Of a DNA stretch of 64,000 nt, positions 59,083 to 64,000 are shown piece by piece (positions within the stretch are counted from its first letter, which is position 1; the number at the start of each line of letters is the position of its first letter). Made by a program: the position numbers and the translations under genes. The notes below the pieces were generated by a model. It searched no databases. It worked only from the letters and a program-made list of their open reading frames with translations, and had not been told where the DNA came from. The DNA comes from Chondrosia reniformis (Eukaryota > Porifera > Demospongiae > Chondrillida > Chondrillidae), in assembly GCA_947172415.1 (NCBI GenBank), contig OX359193.1:1792501-1856500 (forward strand). Direction: 5' to 3'.

Positions 59083-62000
59083 TTTAAGATGGTCTATACA
59101 ATAAACGTAAAATATGCGTTATGGGAAGCACGGCCCATTTTGAATGGGCGGAGCGCTAACAGAACATCGAGGAAACTCCACCCTGAATCTGTCATACTCT
59201 GGTGAGTTGTCTATTATCTATGCTGACTGTGTATAGTCATTGGTCAACCAAAAGCAGTCTTTGTTGGGTCCATGGCCTAGTCGTGCTGTTCGTCCTTGAT
59301 AATTGTCCAGTACACGCCCTTCCTGTATACACGTACGTAACTACTTTACAGTATACTGGACGTATAGTAGCAACATGGAATGCACATATAAAGTATGAAA
59401 AGTAAGATGAAGTGATACATATTACGAATTTCTAGAACTACTTCAACATTCCCTGTTCTGTTAGATCGAATATCACTGCTTTTAAAAGGATTCTGCTTTC
59501 TGTGAGTCACTTTTGGCATTCCAATAACAATTATCTATTATCACTTCCTCAACATAACCAGATAACTTTAAATTCGCATTTATTTTCAGCTTTTTGGATA
59601 TTAAATATTAATTCAAACATTTTTATATTATTACATTTTGATTAGAATATTATTTTAATGTCTTTGATAGAAATGTAGCTTGCAGCTCTAGCCTACTGAA
59701 TGATATATCTATGTAATTGAATTGTCTACTATTTTATTAGTGCTATAAATATTTGCAGTCTTCAGTAAGATCACAACTACTGTAATTACATCCAAGATCA
59801 TATTAGACTTTTACTAAATGTTTTTATTAGCTACTCAAATTGCAGCATTGCATGTGATAGCTAGCTTTAAATGATACAAATGTTTGCTTACATTCCTGTA
59901 GACACTCCTACAGACATCTGCATGTGTATATATCCATAAAAGAAATCTTAGATGCTTTATGTACATGTGTGCGTACATTAGAAGCCCTGAGGGCTCCAAA
60001 CATAAATTTGTGAGAGATTTCTCACTTATGTAGACTTTTGTGTAGGCTGTAATATGTAAACACCCACTACTCTAACTGGTTAACCCTTGGGATAAGAGAT
60101 ACTACACTCATTTGCTATAACTGGATCAAATTTCATGTTGCTATCACAACCAGTGAATAAGGAATAGTGCTGTTACTGCTATCTTAGATGGAATTTAGGC
60201 ATCAGAATGTGTATACATAACTTATATGTGTACCTGTAAGCATTAGTAGATGTTACTTTTATTCATTAGTGGCTCTATCTTGATAAATCATGGAGACTAG
60301 ATTGAATGTATATTTGTATATAAAAACATGTCGTTTAAGATAATTATTAGATAGAATTGTCTAGATTGCAATGGAAATGGATAGTGTTTATTGAATGTAG
60401 CATATTGTATCTAAAAATATACCATTTAAGGTAATTATTTATGAAAAATGGCTAGATACAGTCAAAGCATAATAGGAGTTACATATAGATAGCCTACACT
60501 GTATTAAATTTAATCATTTGTATATACCCTTAACAGATATCTTAGCCTAAGGGCTGTAGACAGTCAATTGTTTCATGTGAAGTATTAGCATTACCATTAT
60601 CATGGTCTAGTAACATGATTACAATAGGTTATCGGGCTTCCCTTTGTAAAGAACTGAAATGAGCGATAGCAACATACTTGTATAGATCCTATGGTTCCAA
60701 AACCCAATAAGTATCAGATGGTTGCCAGCTAACTGAAGACTGATACTTAAAATGCGCACTTTACAGTGATCTATAATGTACATATTCATAATAATTATGA
60801 TTCTCTTTTTGGTAAAGTTGTATATACGTATCTACATACTCCTAGTGACACTAGTTAAGAATTAATAAAATATTCAATTGTGCAACTAAGCAATCATCAG
60901 AAATGTATGCATAACTGTTTGGTTGTGTTGTGTATGTATTTGTACGTACATACATTATGAATGATTTTAGTTCCACATTTCAATGATGCTTCTTATCATT
61001 TAATGTATACCTTATATGGAGTTTTCAAGTGTAATGAATTTTGCTATTTTCAAGGATTTTGTTCAAAATACAAAACCTTCCAACTCAAAATTGTATCACA
61101 TATAATAATATAGGAAATATAGGAAATATATATACAAATGACAAAAATCAAACTTCAAAACTATGGAAGAGTTTTTCTGTGAAATTATGTACCTATAAAA
61201 TTTCCCACTATAGGATGCTGATATAATGTGTCCATAACCATATACTCATGTACAACTATTCTATTACTATGTATCATATGTGTGTAAATTGAATTGCATG
61301 GTGATAAATTGTAAAGAATGGGGACTATCTATAATTGGATACTTAATATAAGAGGGAAACATATATAGTCAATCAATCAATTTAGTCCAAACTGGGAAAC
61401 TCCCAACCACAGTGGCCTCAGTGTACATCAGATGAAGGAATTTAAGGAATAAATAAACAGAATAAATGTGTGCAAATAATGATACAATGAAAAATTAATA
61501 TGTAGTGAAACATGAAATTGCAATATGAGCCAGGATGCTGGTATTTGAGTTAGTGGTATGAGAGTTTGAATGGAAAATGGGAGTTTTCGTTATTAGATGG
61601 TACGTACGTAATTCAAATACACATCAGGAGTTGTTTCCTTATGACTGGTACATATAATAGCTGTACTTTATGAAACTGATAGTATGGTAGATGTCATGGT
61701 AGTCATATCAGTATTCATAGCAATACTATCAGAAACACTCAAATTATAACTTCAGCAACTTACAACATCATTTTAATTTGTCAAAAGTGAGACTACTGTC
61801 AATTGCTGATTACTTAAAGACCATTTATTGTGAAATATTTGTGAGCATCTTCTAATGCCATTGTAAGTTTTTGAGGGAAATTGCATTTATTTTTACTTCT
61901 TCCATATTAATACTGGATGTCTTTTAGCAGCAATATTCTCATAAATGAGCTAAAAGTCCAACACAGGATTATAATATCGTGCTTGTTTAATTTGTATGTA

Positions 62001-64000
62001 GTGTGTTGTTGCAATTGGTTGTGCTAATCACACTGTGCTCTCATTATCATAATGCTATTCAGTAACACATTATCTTGTGTTTAAATGCCACATGATTGGT
62101 GCATTCCCAGACAGTGTCTAGAGGTAGCCATGTATAGTTTCTATTAGCTAATCACAAAATACTTCATAAAAGGGATGCTTCTGTTAAATGATTGCTTATC
62201 TTGTTCTTAGCAATGAGCAAATGTATTATTAAGCCTGCTGATCAAAGATATGAATGTTTTTGTGTGTGATGCAGACAAGAAGATACTAACACAGTATTGT
62301 TAAATAATTTCAAAGCATATTTTGAAGCCCTGTTTAATCACATTATTGAAAAAGTGTTTATTCAATGTAACATTGGATCTTACCATAGTATGGGTATAAA
62401 GCAAAAATTGACAGATTAACACCTGGTACCAATAAATGCTGCTGTGATAAGAATTGTTACAGTTGTATATTAACTATCATTTCATCACTATGCTTTAAAT
62501 ACTTTGATAAATACTTCATGTTACAGTGCTCCCTTAATTTGGATTCCATGATGTGCAACATATTACGTATATCAGGGTTTCTTTGACAATATTACAAGGG
62601 GGAGTATACTATAGAAACATTTTGAGGGGGTAACTGTTTGTTTACTATTAAAATTGGCAATTTGACTTTCTTCAAGGAAACCCTGTATATGGATATTGTA
62701 AACATAGGGCGTCTGGTTTATCAACTGCTACATCTAACTTCATTAAATATATTCAGTTATTCACCAAGTAATTGTATTGCTTGAGACATTCGTGTTGCCT
62801 AATATGCCAAATCCCTTTTTGGAAGCTGCTGGATTTTTCTTATAGATTGATCTTGCTAAAAATCTGATTTGAAAACAAAGGTCACATTTATGAGAACTAT
62901 TAATAAGAAATTGAACATACAAGTCACTTCTGTTATCCCACATCATGAATAGACTGAATTGAAATGTTTTAGATGGTATACCCATTTTTGATTGTTCCTT
63001 TTAACAGATGTTTTTAGACAAGAGGGTGCATGTTGACACTGAAATAACCTTTGCACTTGTCCTTCCTTCCTTGTCAGGTTACTATAGGATGACTTGGAAT
63101 GCATAATGTGTCATGTAAAAATTGGAAAGTTTAAGTGTACGTACGTATGTATGTATATATCAGTTGTAAACATCCCATTTTGTGTTTCTTGAAAATCTGC
63201 AGTTTAGAAAACTGTTATTCTCTTTTCATTGAGGAAGCCTCACCACCCAAGCACAAAGCCGTCAAACTATTGCATGTTCAATAATATTGTGGGATTGGAT
63301 GGACAGACATTTGTGGAAGAGGCTTATATATACCATTCCTCATTTTCCATCTGCAAGCCACAAGAATCTAGATACCACCATAATGGATACAAACACCTCT
63401 AGTCAGGAATTTCAATAAATTACATTAGCCTTGTCAACCTTTAGTTGTTTTCAGAATCATCATACCAAACTATTTATAGTTAAAATAACTGCTTCTCAGT
63501 ACCTTAGAGTGAATTAGGTCTGGGTAGGAATAATATGAATACAACGTGATTATAGGATCATTCACTGCCCTTTTTATTGTATTATAATTCTCTATGTGAA
63601 ATAGACAAAAATATGCCATAAGGTTAAATGACTGACATGTTTAAACATGCTCCATTGTACATTAAGCATAAACATCCAGTTTGAACCAGTAGGGGAAAAT
63701 TATACCTGAAATTAGGTTTTTTTTTAATTTGTACATTAAGCATAAACATCCAGTTTGAACCAGTAGGGGAAAATTATACCTGAAATTTTAAAATTTGGTT
63801 TTATACGCACTTTTTTAAGGGATTATTAATTGCCAGCAAGTTGAATCACTGGTTAAATCAAGTTGGGAAATTTTCATGTACATATTTGGTAAGACAAGGC
63901 GTTTAGAGGCAATGAACTCAATATTATGTATGTAATCCTTCATTTGTACATTTAAAAGGATACATAAACGTTTTATTCTTTGAATTTCATCGTATAGCAC
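59083..64000. other. AT-rich spacer, no gene recognised
   Basis: I examined both strands and found no exon with splice sites and recognisable coding sequence. The longest open frames (about 60-75 codons) are isolated and AT-rich. A degenerate hammerhead-like hairpin AGCCC[TGA]GGGCT followed by CCAAAC lies at 59983-60001. The proximal 100-200 bp is presumably the BOLA2 promoter. Confidence 0.5.
63655..63787. repeat. 59-bp direct repeat pair split by a T-rich run
   Basis: 63655-63713 and 63729-63787 are identical (TTGTACATTAAGCATAAACA .. GGGGAAAATTATACCTGAAA), separated by AGGTTTTTTTTTAA. Recent local duplication. Confidence 0.92.

Noticed and set aside
62761..62985. 74-codon minus-strand frame
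   Set aside because: Isolated, AT-driven, no recognisable domain, splice partners or start context.
63200..63260. GAGGAAGCCTCACCACCC .. AAAGCCGTCAAAC, reminiscent of the hammerhead-like family
   Set aside because: The hairpin does not pair convincingly and the boxes are too diverged.

Overview
This is a eukaryotic window, AT-rich and dense in genes. The genes are split by many short GT-AG introns, and there are divergent and convergent gene pairs, Penelope-like and Tigger/pogo-like element remnants, and very frequent TACGTA runs. The gene set (SRCAP-type remodeller, INO80B, INO80E, RABGGTB, BOLA2, Death-domain and Ig/FN3 proteins) is metazoan. The compactness and divergence suggest an early-branching animal, most likely a demosponge such as Amphimedon; that assignment is inference. 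All gene models were built by hand from splice sites, reading phase and protein similarity recalled from knowledge. No database search was run.

Layout: 58-6619 (-) is the N-terminal half of a SRCAP/Domino-like ATPase running off the left edge, divergent from a complete RABGGTB at 7068-11562 (+). From 11.6 to 19.4 kb the sequence is mostly repeats: a Penelope-like GIY-YIG remnant, an 880-bp near-perfect palindrome, and a tandem triplication of the promoter and signal-peptide exon of the next gene. 19460-34873 (+) is one large gene predicted to encode a secreted, GPI-anchored protein. It has a signal peptide, six tandem Cys-rich cassettes of about 200 residues (five exons each) and a hydrophobic GPI tail. 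36053-42368 (-) is a 13-exon gene combining a Death domain, a CARD-like domain and a degenerate trypsin-like domain.

43700-44218 (-) is an intronless jacalin-like lectin gene whose start is 98 bp from the start of INO80E (44317-47092, +). INO80E converges on INO80B (48072-51296, -), so two subunits of one remodelling complex are tail to tail, with a related SWR1/SRCAP-type ATPase in the same window. 52969-55278 (-) encodes an Ig-FN3-Ig-FN3 membrane receptor with an ITAM-like C-terminus. 55845-58200 (+) encodes an unrecognised basic 393-residue protein and converges on BOLA2 (58257-59082, -). 59.1-64 kb shows no convincing gene.

Interspersed through introns and spacers are several repeat families: a ~200-bp dispersed repeat (six copies), a second family (five copies), tRNA-derived units, a TA-flanked MITE, hammerhead-ribozyme-like motifs and at least six minisatellites. 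The strongest candidates for undescribed biology are the six-cassette GPI protein with its duplicated upstream region, the Death/CARD/pseudo-trypsin protein, and the ITAM-bearing Ig/FN3 receptor.
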